Source: CAVRJC01 sp963721435 (lineage in GTDB: Bacteria; Actinomycetota; Acidimicrobiia; IMCC26256; DASPTH01). Taken from it: DNA of 64,000 bases. This document shows, in pieces, positions 36,207 through 44,640 of this stretch (position 1 is its first letter; the number at the start of each line of letters is the position of its first letter). The stretch is taken from the NCBI GenBank assembly GCA_963721435.1, contig CAVRJC010000008.1, positions 62,001 to 126,000 on the forward strand, read 5' to 3'. A program made the translations under genes and the position numbers. The notes under the pieces are model-generated. The model was given only the letters and a program-made list of their open reading frames with translations, was not told the DNA's origin and searched no databases.

Positions 36207-36695
36207 TCAGCCGCCGTTGGCCCGGAGGCCGAGCTGATCGAGCCGCGTGCCGAGGTCGTCGGGGCTGCGGCCCATCACCGCGGCGAGGACCCGGAGATCG
36301 TCGTGGCGGATGGTGAGCATCTGACCGTTGAAGTCCTGGCGCTGCAGCTGGATCGTGGCCGCGTAGCGGGCGATCACCGCCGCGTCGGCGTCGTCGATCT
36401 CGTGCAGCCGCACGAGATCGATCGTGAAGCCTTCGACCGTCCCCTCGTTGGCGGTGAGGTCGATCTCGACGTCGACGTCGTGGGCGCCCCTCGGGAGGAG
36501 CTGGTCGGCGGGCACCCGGTACAGCTCGGCCAGGCGGATGAGGCGTGAGACCGAGATCGCCCGCTCACCCCGCTCGTAGGCGCCGAGCACGGACGCCTTG
36601 AACTCCTGCTTCGACCGCGCTTCCACGTCGTGGAGCGACAGTCCCTTTTGGCGGCGAATCGCCCGTAAGCGATCCCCGACGTACTCACTGTCCAT
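36207..36695 (-). CDS. BldD-like transcriptional regulator
   Basis: 162 residues. N-terminal XRE-type HTH (YVGDRLRAIRRQKGLSLHDVEARS, VLGAYERGERAISVSRLIRLAELYRVPADQLLP) and a C-terminal domain (RYAATIQLQRQDFNGQMLTIRHDDLRVLAAVMG) that closely follows Streptomyces BldD. The c-di-GMP motif RGD-x8-RQDD of BldD appears as RQD-x8-RHDD, with identical spacing. In Streptomyces, BldD with c-di-GMP represses development genes; here the target genes are unknown. ATG 36695 has GGGAG seven bases upstream. Lies between rsmE and phoH on the same strand. Confidence 0.85.
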   Translation of the reverse strand: MDSEYVGDRLRAIRRQKGLSLHDVEARSKQEFKASVLGAYERGERAISVSRLIRLAELYRVPADQLLPRGAHDVDVEIDLTANEGTVEGFTIDLVRLHEIDDADAAVIARYAATIQLQRQDFNGQMLTIRHDDLRVLAAVMGRSPDDLGTRLDQLGLRANGG

Positions 36696-36796
36696 TGGTC
36701 TCCCAGCCCCGGCGCAAGACCCTGCCCGCGCGCAGAGTATCAGCTTGCGGCCGCTTTGACTACTCTCTGCGTTCGCCACTGTACGTGACGATACCG

Positions 36797-37588
36797 CTAC
36801 TTCGAGCGCGCCTCGGGGACCCCTCGGGCCCTCCGGCCGGCCAGCGCGGCGGCCGCCGCGATCGCCGCCGTCTCGGCGCGGAGCACGAACGGTCCCACGG
36901 CCAGGCGGGGCGCGTCGGCGAAGCGATCCAGCTCGGTGTCGGTGAACCCTCCCTCGGGACCGACCGCGACCAGCCACTCGGCGCGCGATCCCGCTCTCGC
37001 GGGCGGCCGCGCGAGGGCGTCGGCGACCACTCCGGCCGGGTCGGCGACCACGAGGCCGGGATGGTCGGCGATGTCGGCCGGCGCGACCGGGCCCTCGAGC
37101 ACCGGCAGGCGGGCGCGCCGTGACTGCGCGCCGGCTTCCCGTGCGACGCGGGCGAGTCTCTGCATCGCCACCGCGGCCCGGTTGTCGTCCCAGTGCACGA
37201 CCGAGCGCGCAGCCTCCACGACGACGATGCGGTCGACGCCGAGCTCGGTGAGCTTCTGCACGACGAGCTCGGGGCGGTCGCCCTTGGTGAGCGACGGCGC
37301 CACCGTGAGCCCCGGATCGAGGAAGGCCTCGTGCTCGAACGCCGACGTCGCGCGCAGATCGAGGACACCGTCGCGCGCAGTGACGATCACGTAGCTCCGC
37401 CAACGGCCGTACCCGTCGGCGGCGGTCACCCGCTCGCCCGGCTCCAGTCGTCGAACCCGCTGCAGATGGTGGCCCTCGTCGCCCTCGATGCGAATCGCGT
37501 CGTCGAGGCGATCGGTGTAGGTGTGCGCGACCGCGCCTTCACGTGCAGGACCGAAGGCGCCGGCAGGACCGGCGGGCGGCCCGATCAC
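36797..37588 (-). CDS. rsmE: 16S rRNA (uracil-1498-N3)-methyltransferase RsmE
   Basis: 263 residues. N-terminal PUA-like domain (DEGHHLQRVRRLEPGERVTAADG) and C-terminal SPOUT knot (LVAVGPEGGFTDTELDRF, AVGPFVLRAETAAIAAAAAL). SLTKGDRPELVVQKLTELGVDRI is the typical hinge block. Start is the GTG at 37588, eleven bases after the dnaJ stop. Probably cotranscribed with hrcA-dnaJ, as in many actinobacteria. Confidence 0.92.
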   Translation of the reverse strand: MIGPPAGPAGAFGPAREGAVAHTYTDRLDDAIRIEGDEGHHLQRVRRLEPGERVTAADGYGRWRSYVIVTARDGVLDLRATSAFEHEAFLDPGLTVAPSLTKGDRPELVVQKLTELGVDRIVVVEAARSVVHWDDNRAAVAMQRLARVAREAGAQSRRARLPVLEGPVAPADIADHPGLVVADPAGVVADALARPPARAGSRAEWLVAVGPEGGFTDTELDRFADAPRLAVGPFVLRAETAAIAAAAALAGRRARGVPEARSK

Positions 37589-37598
37589 GATCCCGGCC

Positions 37599-38705
37599 TT
37601 ACTGGAACGCGGACTTGAGGCGCGAGAACACGCCCTTGTCGTGCGCCGCGACCTCTTCGCCCCGCAGCGACGCCAGCGTCCGCAGCAGCTCGTCCTCCTC
37701 GGCCGACAGGCGACCGGGCACCTCGACCTCGACGCGCACCAGCAGATCGCCGCGGCCGCGGCCCCGCAGCGCGGGCACACCACGGCCCTTGAGCTTGAAC
37801 ACGTGCCCGGACTGCGTGCCCGGCGGGACGATCAGCTCTTCGGGGCCTTCGAGCGTGTCGATGTCGAGTCGCGCGCCGAGGGCAGCCTGCGTGAACGCGA
37901 TGCGACGCGTGTGGACGAGGTCTTCGCCCTGGCGTTCGAAGCGGTCGTCGTCGGCGACGCGCACGGTGACGTAGAGGTCGCCGGGGATGCCGCCGCGCGG
38001 CGCCGCGGGCCCGCGGCCGGCGAGGCGGAGGCGTTGACCGTCGTCGACACCGGCAGGAACTTCGACGTCGATGGTGCGCGACGCGCGCACGCGGCCGTCG
38101 CCGCGGCATTCGCGGCACGGAGTGGGGATCCGGCTTCCGGTCGCGCTGCACGCGACGCACGGCGACGCGGTCATGATCTGACCGAGGATCGAGCGCCGGA
38201 CTTCGCGCACTTCACCGGTGCCGCCGCAGACGTCGCAACGTGCCGGGTGCGTGCCCGGCTCGCAGCCGGAGCCCTCGCAGCGCGAGCAGCTGACCGGCAG
38301 GCGAACCTCCACCGACGCGGTCGTGCCGAACGCGGCCTGCGGGAGATCGAGGTTGACGACCGCCTCGGCGTCGGGCGCGCGCGGCGGCCCGGCCTGCCGC
38401 CCGAACCCGTTCGGATCGCCGCCGAAGAAGGCGTCGAAGATGTCACCGAAGCCGAACTGGTCACCGGGTGCCTGCGAGCTCGACGCGCGCGTGCCGTCTT
38501 CGCCGAAGACGTCGTAGCGACGGCGGCGCTCGGGATCGCGCAGCGTCTCGTAGGCGACGCTCACTTCCTTGAACTGCGCCTCCGCCGCGGGATCGCCGGC
38601 GTTGTTGTCGGGGTGGTAACGCCGGGCCTGGGCGCGATACGCGCGCTTGATCTCGTCGTCGGTCGCGGTACGTGCGATCCCGAGGACCTCGTAGTGGTCG
38701 GTCAC
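37599..38705 (-). CDS. dnaJ: Chaperone protein DnaJ
   Basis: 368 residues. J domain with YHPDNNAGDP near 33, a Gly/Phe region, four zinc motifs (CSRCEGSG, CDVCGGTG, CVACSATG, CRECRGDG) and the substrate-binding C-terminus (GGIPGDLYVTVRV). Cochaperone of DnaK; here paired with hrcA instead of dnaK. The GTG at 38703-38705 overlaps the hrcA stop (GTGA). Because it follows hrcA behind the CIRCE operator, it should be heat-induced. Confidence 0.95.
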   Translation of the reverse strand: MTDHYEVLGIARTATDDEIKRAYRAQARRYHPDNNAGDPAAEAQFKEVSVAYETLRDPERRRRYDVFGEDGTRASSSQAPGDQFGFGDIFDAFFGGDPNGFGRQAGPPRAPDAEAVVNLDLPQAAFGTTASVEVRLPVSCSRCEGSGCEPGTHPARCDVCGGTGEVREVRRSILGQIMTASPCVACSATGSRIPTPCRECRGDGRVRASRTIDVEVPAGVDDGQRLRLAGRGPAAPRGGIPGDLYVTVRVADDDRFERQGEDLVHTRRIAFTQAALGARLDIDTLEGPEELIVPPGTQSGHVFKLKGRGVPALRGRGRGDLLVRVEVEVPGRLSAEEDELLRTLASLRGEEVAAHDKGVFSRLKSAFQ

Positions 38706-39724
38706 GACAGGACCCTGCCCAGCTGGTCGGAGATCGCTTCCACCGCGGCCAGTGCCTGCCGGTAGTCCATGCGCGTGGGCCCGAGCACGCCGACGGTGCC
38801 GATGACCTCGCCTTCGACACGGTACGGCGCGACCACGATCGAGCAGTCGCGCAGCTCGTCGCGCGGGTTCTCGGAGCCGATCGACACCGTGGCGCCCTGA
38901 TCGAGCAGGTCGCGCACCAGTGAGACGACCTCGACCTGGTGCTCGAGGAGCTCGAGCAGCTGCGCGGCGCTCGTGGGCTTCGGGAACGCCTCCTGCTCGG
39001 CGGCGAGGCGGCTCGCGCCACCGATGTAGAGCGGCTCCCCGCTCTCGTGCTCGCCGCGCGACGCGAGCGCGTCGCGAGCGTCGCGCGCCAGTGCGTCGAC
39101 CGCACCGGTGCCATCGCTGGCGCCGAGCTCGGGGAGCAGACCCCACCGGGACCCGACCAGCTGGGCGTCGAGCACCGCGGCCGCGCGCGCAATCGCCTCG
39201 TCGGTGATGTTGTCGGCGAGGTGCAGCACGCACTTCTCGACGCTGCCGTTCGACAGGATCGCGAGCACGAGCACCACCGCGGGCTGGAGCAACACCAGCT
39301 GCACGCTGCGCACCGTCGCCGTGTCGGGCTGCGGCCCCACCACGACCGCGGTGTGCGTGCTGACGCGTGCGAGCAGCTGACTGGTCTCGTTCAGAAGGTC
39401 TTCGAGCACACGGTGCGCCGACGTGAAGACCGCGAAGAAGTCGGACACCGCACGACGTTGCGCGGGCGCGAGCGCGGACTGCTGCGTGAGGTGGTCGACG
39501 AAGAAGCGGTACCCGCGGTCGGTCGGGATCCGGCCCGCCGACGTGTGGGGCTGCACGAGATAGCCCTCGCGTTCGAGGATCGTCATCTCGTTGCGGACGG
39601 TCGCGCTGGACACCTGCAACCCGCCGGAGCGCGCGATGGTCTGTGAGCCGACCGGCTGGGCCGTGTGGATGTGCTCCTCCACGACTGCCTTCAAGATCGC
39701 CGCTTTGCGCTCGTCGAGATCCAT
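38702..39724 (-). CDS. hrcA: Heat-inducible transcription repressor HrcA
   Basis: 340 residues. N-terminal winged helix (RKAAILKAVVEEHIHTAQPVGSQTIAR, VSSATVRNEMTILEREGYLVQPHTSAGRIPTDRGYRFFVD) and a GAF-like dimerisation domain, ending in QLGRVLS. Binds CIRCE, which here overlaps its own start. I take ATG 39724; an in-frame GTG at 39730 would fall upstream of the predicted transcription start. First gene of hrcA-dnaJ-rsmE. Confidence 0.95.
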   Translation of the reverse strand: MDLDERKAAILKAVVEEHIHTAQPVGSQTIARSGGLQVSSATVRNEMTILEREGYLVQPHTSAGRIPTDRGYRFFVDHLTQQSALAPAQRRAVSDFFAVFTSAHRVLEDLLNETSQLLARVSTHTAVVVGPQPDTATVRSVQLVLLQPAVVLVLAILSNGSVEKCVLHLADNITDEAIARAAAVLDAQLVGSRWGLLPELGASDGTGAVDALARDARDALASRGEHESGEPLYIGGASRLAAEQEAFPKPTSAAQLLELLEHQVEVVSLVRDLLDQGATVSIGSENPRDELRDCSIVVAPYRVEGEVIGTVGVLGPTRMDYRQALAAVEAISDQLGRVLS

Positions 39725-39750
39725 TGGCACTCGATTCTACCGAGTGCCAG
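39724..39750. promoter_or_regulatory. CIRCE operator (HrcA binding site)
   Basis: TTGGCACTC, nine bases (39733-39741), then GAGTGCCAG. This matches the CIRCE layout TTAGCACTC-N9-GAGTGCTAA, with 8 of 9 arm positions complementary. The nine-base spacer holds the -10 hexamer and the hemW stop codon, and the hrcA ATG starts at the operator edge. Confidence 0.93.
39734..39739 (-). promoter_or_regulatory. -10 hexamer for hrcA inside CIRCE
   Basis: TAGAAT on the minus strand, nine bases before ATG 39724. Its first three bases are the hemW TAG stop. HrcA bound to CIRCE would cover it completely. Confidence 0.65.
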
Positions 39751-40874
39751 CAGGTGCGACCGGCTGCTCGAGCGCCAGCAGGAGCTGCGCGGTCACGTCG
39801 TTGGCCAGGAGTCGGCCGCGGCGCGTCAGGACGACACGGCCGGCGTGTGCATCCACGAGCCCGGCATCGTCGAGATCGGCCACTGTTCGCGACATCTCCG
39901 GAGAATCGACCGGGAAGGCGTCGAGCTTGATCCCCGCGCGGGTGCGGATCGCCAGCGTGACCCACTCGCCGGCTCGGGTCGCGGCGTCGAGGACCTCGTC
40001 GGCGGCCTCCGTGGGCTCCCCTGCGGCGACCGCGGCGATGTAGCGATCGGGCGTGCGCACGTTCCACCAGCGGCGGCCCGAGCGGTGCCCGTGGGCGGCG
40101 CACCCGACCGCGGCGTAGTCACCCTGGGCCCAGTAGAGGAGGTTGTGGCGGCACTCGCCGCCGGCCCGCGCCCAGTTGGAGACCTCGTACCACGGGAGCC
40201 CGCCGGCCGCGAGCCGGTCGTCGGCGAGCTCGTACTTACGCGCCTGGTCGTCATCGTCGGGCGCCGGGCGCTCCCCCGCCGCGACCGCCTTCCCGAGCGG
40301 CGTGCCGGCCTCCACCGTCAACGCGTATGCGCTGACGTGCTCGGGCTCGAGCGCCAACGCGGCTTCGAGGGTGGCCTCCCAGTCGGCGACGCTCTCACCG
40401 GGCGTGCCGTAGATGAGGTCGAGGTTGATCCGATCGATGCCGGCAAGGCGCGCGCCGTCGACCGCACGCTCGACGTTCGCCGGATCGTGGGTGCGTCCGA
40501 GCAACGCGAGCACATGCGTGCGCATCGACTGCACCCCGAACGACACCCGGTCGACACCGGCCTGGCGGTACTCCCGCAGCTTGGCGACGTCGACCGAGTC
40601 GGGGTTGCACTCCACCGTGACTTCGGCGCCGTCGACCCGGGCAAGGGCGTCGAGGATGCGCGCGCAGCCTGGGCGCAGGGAGCAGCGACGGCGTGCCACC
40701 GCCGAAGAAGACACTCGTCGCCGGCGGCAGCTCCTGACGCCGGATGTCGCGCACGCACGCGTCGACGTAGTCGTCGATCAGATGCTCACGGTCGGTCCAG
40801 GTCGCGAAGTCGCAGTAGTCGCAGCGCGTCGAGCAGAACGGGATGTGCACGTACACGCCGAACGCGGGGGTCAC
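39737..40874 (-). CDS. hemW: Heme chaperone HemW / HemN-like radical SAM protein (frameshifted)
   Basis: About 379 residues. Radical SAM cluster motif CSTRCDYCDF near residue 15, then SVFFGGGTPSLLP, VTVECNPDSVD, VSFGVQSMRTHVLALLGR, INLDLIYGTPGES and a HemN C-terminal domain. The HemW position between lepA and hrcA is standard. The frame breaks at about 40664-40675, after GGTPSLLPAP; ARILDALARVDGAEV continues in the next frame. Start GTG 40874. The stop TAG lies within the CIRCE element of hrcA. Confidence 0.9.
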
Positions 40875-40905
40875 CCGGCCATTGTCGCGCCCCACCGGAA
40901 GCTGC

Positions 40906-40911
40906 TAGACC
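40906..40911 (+). promoter_or_regulatory. Candidate -10 for the SnoaL/KSI gene
   Basis: TAGACC, 8 nt before ATG 40920; one mismatch to the TAnnnT pattern. Confidence 0.3.
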
Positions 40912-40919
40912 TCGGCGCC

Positions 40920-41270
40920 ATGGCCACCACAGAAGAGATCCGGAACGCCTGCGTCACGTACATCGCCGCCGTCGCGGCCGGCGACTACGAGAAGACCGCC
41001 TCGCTCTACGCCGACGACGCAATCGTCGAAGACCCGGTGGGCTCCGACCCGCACGTGGGCATCGACGCGATCCACGCGTTCTACAAGAGCGTTGCCGGCG
41101 AAGGCATGACCGCCGAGATGATCGGCAAGGTCCAGGTGGTCGGCAACCGCGCGTCGTTCCACTTCAAGATCATCGTCGACGGCAATTCCATCGTGGAGCC
41201 GATCGACGTCATGACCTTCGACGACGACGGCAAGATCAGGTCGATGAAGGCGTACTGGAGCTTCGACTGA
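40920..41270 (+). CDS. Ketosteroid isomerase-like (SnoaL/NTF2 fold) protein
   Basis: 116 residues. YADDAIVEDPVGSDPHVGIDAIHAFYKSV is the pattern of steroid delta-isomerase-like proteins, with the conserved acidic residue in the EDPVG segment. The C-terminal FDDDGKIRSMKAYWSF is usual for the fold. Stand-alone, divergent from hemW by 45 bp and convergent with the hydrolase by 5 bp. Isomerase activity is plausible but unproven. Confidence 0.82.
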   Translation: MATTEEIRNACVTYIAAVAAGDYEKTASLYADDAIVEDPVGSDPHVGIDAIHAFYKSVAGEGMTAEMIGKVQVVGNRASFHFKIIVDGNSIVEPIDVMTFDDDGKIRSMKAYWSFD

Positions 41271-41275
41271 CGCAG

Positions 41276-42121
41276 TCAGCCCGGGAGTGACGCCACGAAC
41301 TGCGTGATCGCGGCCAGGCACTCCGGCTCGTGCGGGATCGGGCAGTGCCCCCGCCCCGCGATCTCGGCCACCTGCAGGTCGGGCTTCCGCGCGCGCATCT
41401 CCGCCACCGTCTCGCGCGCGAGCACGTCGGACGTCGCGCCGCGGATGGACAACGTCGGGGTGTCGCGCAGTGACGCGAAGTCGTCCCATCGGTCCGCCGC
41501 GCTCTGCACCGGCACCGACGCGGTGGCGATGCCCGCGTCGTAGTCGATGACGACCGTGCCGTCGTGGTCTTGCCGGAACCGCTGCCGCGCGATCTCGAGC
41601 CACTGCTCGTCGCTCAGCCCCGGCGCCGCGGCCTCGCTCATCAGCCGGCACTGCGCGACCGCGTCGTCCCACGTGACGACCGGCGGCAGCTTCCCCGCGT
41701 AGCTGAAGATCCTCGCCACGCCCGCCGGGTCGAGATCCGGCCCGATGTCGTTCAGCACCACACCCGCGACCCGCGCCCCTGCGATCGTCGCGACCCGCAT
41801 CGACACCATCCCCCCGAGCGACTCCCCCACCAGACACGCGCGTGCCATGCCGAACGCGTCCATCACCGTGAGGACGTCCGACGCGTACACGTCGACCCAG
41901 TACGACGCACCACTCGCGTCGTACTGGGATCGCCCCCGCCCTCGCAGGTCGAGCGCCAGCACCTGCCGATCCCCGGCCAGCTCCGGCGCCACCCGCTCGA
42001 AGTCCCGCGAGTTCCTCGTCAACCCCGCCACACACACCACCGGCACCGCACTGGACCCGACTCCGTACTCGCGGACGTACAACTCGATCCCATCCGCCGA
42101 CGTCACGAACCGCTCGCTCAC
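41276..42121 (-). CDS. Alpha/beta hydrolase
   Basis: 281 residues, alpha/beta-hydrolase fold. Nucleophile elbow GESLGGMV (Ser near residue 98), oxyanion segment VAGLTRNSRDF, LALDLRGRGRSQYD, and a late His in GRGHCPIPHEP. Related to ester and haloalkane/peroxidase-type hydrolases; substrate unknown. Its ATG overlaps the stop of the upstream nucleotidyltransferase (ATGA). Confidence 0.87.
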   Translation of the reverse strand: MSERFVTSADGIELYVREYGVGSSAVPVVCVAGLTRNSRDFERVAPELAGDRQVLALDLRGRGRSQYDASGASYWVDVYASDVLTVMDAFGMARACLVGESLGGMVSMRVATIAGARVAGVVLNDIGPDLDPAGVARIFSYAGKLPPVVTWDDAVAQCRLMSEAAAPGLSDEQWLEIARQRFRQDHDGTVVIDYDAGIATASVPVQSAADRWDDFASLRDTPTLSIRGATSDVLARETVAEMRARKPDLQVAEIAGRGHCPIPHEPECLAAITQFVASLPG

Positions 42122-42610
42122 CGCTCGTCACTCCAACTCTGGAGCAAGTCGCTGCTCGACCATTCCTTGGGCAGACCGACACCGGTCACCACCCGCGCGC
42201 CGATTCGCTCGCACACCTCCCACTCCGGGATCGTCCTGGCGTCGACGCGATCTCCACCCTTCGTGAACACGTCGGGTCGGATCATCTCGAGCGCAGCACT
42301 CACCGTCTGGTCGCCTTCTGCTTCGAACGGCACGACGAAGTCGACACCGCGCAGCGCGCTCACGATGAGGCACCGAGTCCGCAGATCTTGAAACGCCTTC
42401 CCCTTCTTCGCACGCAAGAACGCATCGCCGTTCACCACGACGACCAAGACATCGCCGTACTGCGCGTCTGTCGAGAATGCAACTGATGTGCCCAGGGTGG
42501 ATCGGGTCGTACCCACCGCTCGTCACCACGACGCGCCCGAGTCCCGGCCGAAGCTCGGCGAACTCGTCGAGCGAAACGATCCGCGCCCCGAAACCCTCGT
42601 CAGCGATCAC
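42118..42610 (-). CDS. Cytidylyltransferase-like protein, RfaE-II/TagD type (frameshifted)
   Basis: About 164 residues. The nucleotidyltransferase HxGH motif occurs in TSGGYDPIHPGHISCI, and the later VVVVNGDAFLRAKKGKAF and FTKGGDRVD are like the ADP-heptose synthase nucleotidyl domain. Frame break at about 42473-42480: HPGHISCIL then TDAQYGDVLVVVVNGD. It transfers a nucleotide to a phosphorylated small molecule; the substrate is not evident. Coupled to the hydrolase downstream. Confidence 0.8.
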
Positions 42611-42659
42611 GCCGGAACGCTACGCCGACCGCCAGGAAGCCCGAGTAGCGAGTCAATCG

Positions 42660-42696
42660 CGCGGGATTTGGAACGCGTCGCGTGCCAAATCCCGCG
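42660..42696. terminator. 12-bp hairpin between lepA and the nucleotidyltransferase
   Basis: CGCGGGATTTGG, 13-base loop, then its exact reverse complement. It lies in the 159-bp gap downstream of lepA on the minus strand. A factor-dependent or U-less terminator or a REP-like element are both possible; no T-run follows. Confidence 0.5.
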
Positions 42697-42720
42697 GATT
42701 CAGTTCGCACTCGCACAGAA

Positions 42721-42755
42721 CCTTCCGCCTCGCCGAGGCGCAGCCGAGGCGGAGG
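42721..42755. terminator. Second hairpin downstream of lepA
   Basis: CCGCCTCG/CGAGGCGG stem (8 bp, loop 12), extendable by CCT/AGG with one bulged T. It starts 15 bp past the lepA stop, the natural place for a terminator. Confidence 0.45.
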
Positions 42756-42769
42756 ACAACGAACACCAA

Positions 42770-44554
42770 TTACTCGTCGAGCTTCAACGCCGCGACGAAC
42801 GCCTCTTGGGGAACCTCCACGCGCCCGATCTGCTTCATGCGCTTCTTCCCCTCCTTCTGGCGCTCCAGCAGCTTGCGCTTGCGCGAGATGTCACCGCCAT
42901 AGCACTTGGCGATGACGTCCTTCCGCTTCGCCTTCACCGTCTCGCGCGCGATGATCCGCCCGCCGATCGCGGCCTGGATCGGCACGTCGAACAGCTGGCG
43001 CGGGATCAGCTCCCGCAGCTTCTCGGTCATGCGCCGGCCGTAGTCGTAGGCCTTGTCGCGATGCATGATCGTCGAGAAGGCGTCGACGGGAACGTTGTTG
43101 AGCAGCACGTCGACCTTCGACAACTGCGACACGCGGTACCCCGCGGGCTCGTAGTCGAGGCTCGCGTACCCACGCGTGCGCGACTTCAACTGGTCGAAGA
43201 AGTCCATGACGATCTCCGCGAGGGGCATGTCGTACACGAGCTCGACGCGATCCTCGGACAGGTAGTCCATGCGCTTCTGATCACCGCGTCGCTGCCGGGA
43301 CAGCTCCATGACCGCGCCGATGTACTCGGTCGGTGTGAGCACCGTGACCGTGACGAACGGCTCCTGGATCGCGCCGATCAGGTTCGGTGGCGGCATCGCC
43401 GAGGGGTTGTCGACGACTTCGACGCGACCGTCGACCAGCTCCACGCGGTACTCGACGTTCGGTGACGTGGCGACGAGAGAGAGGTCGTACTCGCGCTCCA
43501 GGCGCTCGCGGATGATCTCCATGTGCAGGAGCCCGAGGAACCCGCACCGGAACCCGAAGCCGAGTGCGCCCGACGTCTCCGGCTCGTACGTGAACGACGA
43601 GTCGTTCAATCGAAGCTTCTCGAGGGCCTCGCGCAACTCCGCGTACTCGTCGCCGTCGACCGGATACAGGCCGCAGAACACCATGGGCTTCGGCTCGCGG
43701 TACCCCTCGAGCGGCTCCGCGGGATGCGCGACCGTGGTGAGCGTCTCACCCACGCGCGCCTCGCCGACGTCCTTCATGCCCGCGATGAGATACCCGACCT
43801 CCCCCGGCCCGAGGCTCGCGACCGGAGTCGGGACCGGCAGCCGCACGCCGATCTCCTCGGCGTCGTGGGTGGTGCTCGCCTGGAGGTAGCGCAGGCGCGC
43901 GCCGCTGACCAACGTGCCGTTGAAGACCCGCACCGAGCTCACGACCCCGCGGTAGACGTCGTAGATCGAGTCGAAGATCAGTGCCTGGAGCGGCGCGTCG
44001 GGATCGCCCGTCGGCGGCGGGATCTGCGCGACAAGGGCGTCGAGCAGCGCCTGGACTCCTTCGCCCGTCTTCGCCGAGATGTGCAGGATCTCGTCCGCGG
44101 GGATGCCGAGCACCCGCTCGATCTCGTCGGCGCGCCGCTCGGGCTCGGCCTGCGGCAGGTCGATCTTGTTCAACGCGGCGACGATGGTGAGGTCGTGCTC
44201 GAGCGCGAGGTAGCAGTTGGCGAGGGTCTGCGCCTCGATGCCCTGCGACGCGTCCACCAGCAGGAGCGCACCCTCGCACGCGGCGAGGCTGCGCGACACC
44301 TCGTACCCGAAGTCGACGTGACCGGGCGTGTCGATCAGGTGCAGGACGTGGTCGTTCCAGTTCAGGCGGACGTTCTGGGCCTTGATCGTGATACCCCGCT
44401 CACGCTCCAGGTCCATCGAGTCCATGTACTGGGCCCGCATGTCGCGAGGGTCGACGGCGCCGGTGAGCTCCAGGATGCGGTCGGTGAGCGTGGTCTTGCC
44501 GTGATCGATGTGGGCGACGATCGCCAGGTTCCGGATCCGCTCGATGGTCGCCAC
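42770..44554 (-). CDS. lepA: Elongation factor 4 (LepA)
   Basis: 594 residues, intact. GTP-binding motifs AHIDHGKTTLTDRIL, DTPGHVDF and NKIDLPQ; the effector region MDSMDLERERGITIKAQNVRL; and the LepA-specific C-terminus (CYGGDISRKRKLLERQKEGKKRMKQIGRVEVPQEAF). Ribosome-binding translational GTPase. Start is the GTG at 44554 with GAGAAT six bases upstream, a one-mismatch version of the leaderless pattern. Confidence 0.97.
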   Translation of the reverse strand: MATIERIRNLAIVAHIDHGKTTLTDRILELTGAVDPRDMRAQYMDSMDLERERGITIKAQNVRLNWNDHVLHLIDTPGHVDFGYEVSRSLAACEGALLLVDASQGIEAQTLANCYLALEHDLTIVAALNKIDLPQAEPERRADEIERVLGIPADEILHISAKTGEGVQALLDALVAQIPPPTGDPDAPLQALIFDSIYDVYRGVVSSVRVFNGTLVSGARLRYLQASTTHDAEEIGVRLPVPTPVASLGPGEVGYLIAGMKDVGEARVGETLTTVAHPAEPLEGYREPKPMVFCGLYPVDGDEYAELREALEKLRLNDSSFTYEPETSGALGFGFRCGFLGLLHMEIIRERLEREYDLSLVATSPNVEYRVELVDGRVEVVDNPSAMPPPNLIGAIQEPFVTVTVLTPTEYIGAVMELSRQRRGDQKRMDYLSEDRVELVYDMPLAEIVMDFFDQLKSRTRGYASLDYEPAGYRVSQLSKVDVLLNNVPVDAFSTIMHRDKAYDYGRRMTEKLRELIPRQLFDVPIQAAIGGRIIARETVKAKRKDVIAKCYGGDISRKRKLLERQKEGKKRMKQIGRVEVPQEAFVAALKLDE

Positions 44555-44628
44555 CGGCCCATTCTCGCGGACGACCGCCTGATTCGAACGACCGAGCCGT
44601 CACCCGGTGTCTCGCGCTGCAGCTTTTG

Positions 44629-44634
44629 TAGCCT
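44629..44634 (+). promoter_or_regulatory. -10 hexamer, leaderless type, for the cyclase/ATPase gene
   Basis: TAGCCT, 6 nt before GTG 44641. Confidence 0.5.
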
Positions 44635-44640
44635 TGGCGC

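Noticed and set aside
36696..36796. BldD box upstream of the bldD-like gene
   Set aside because: TCAC and AGTG half-sites are present but in the opposite order to the published consensus, so no operator is claimed.
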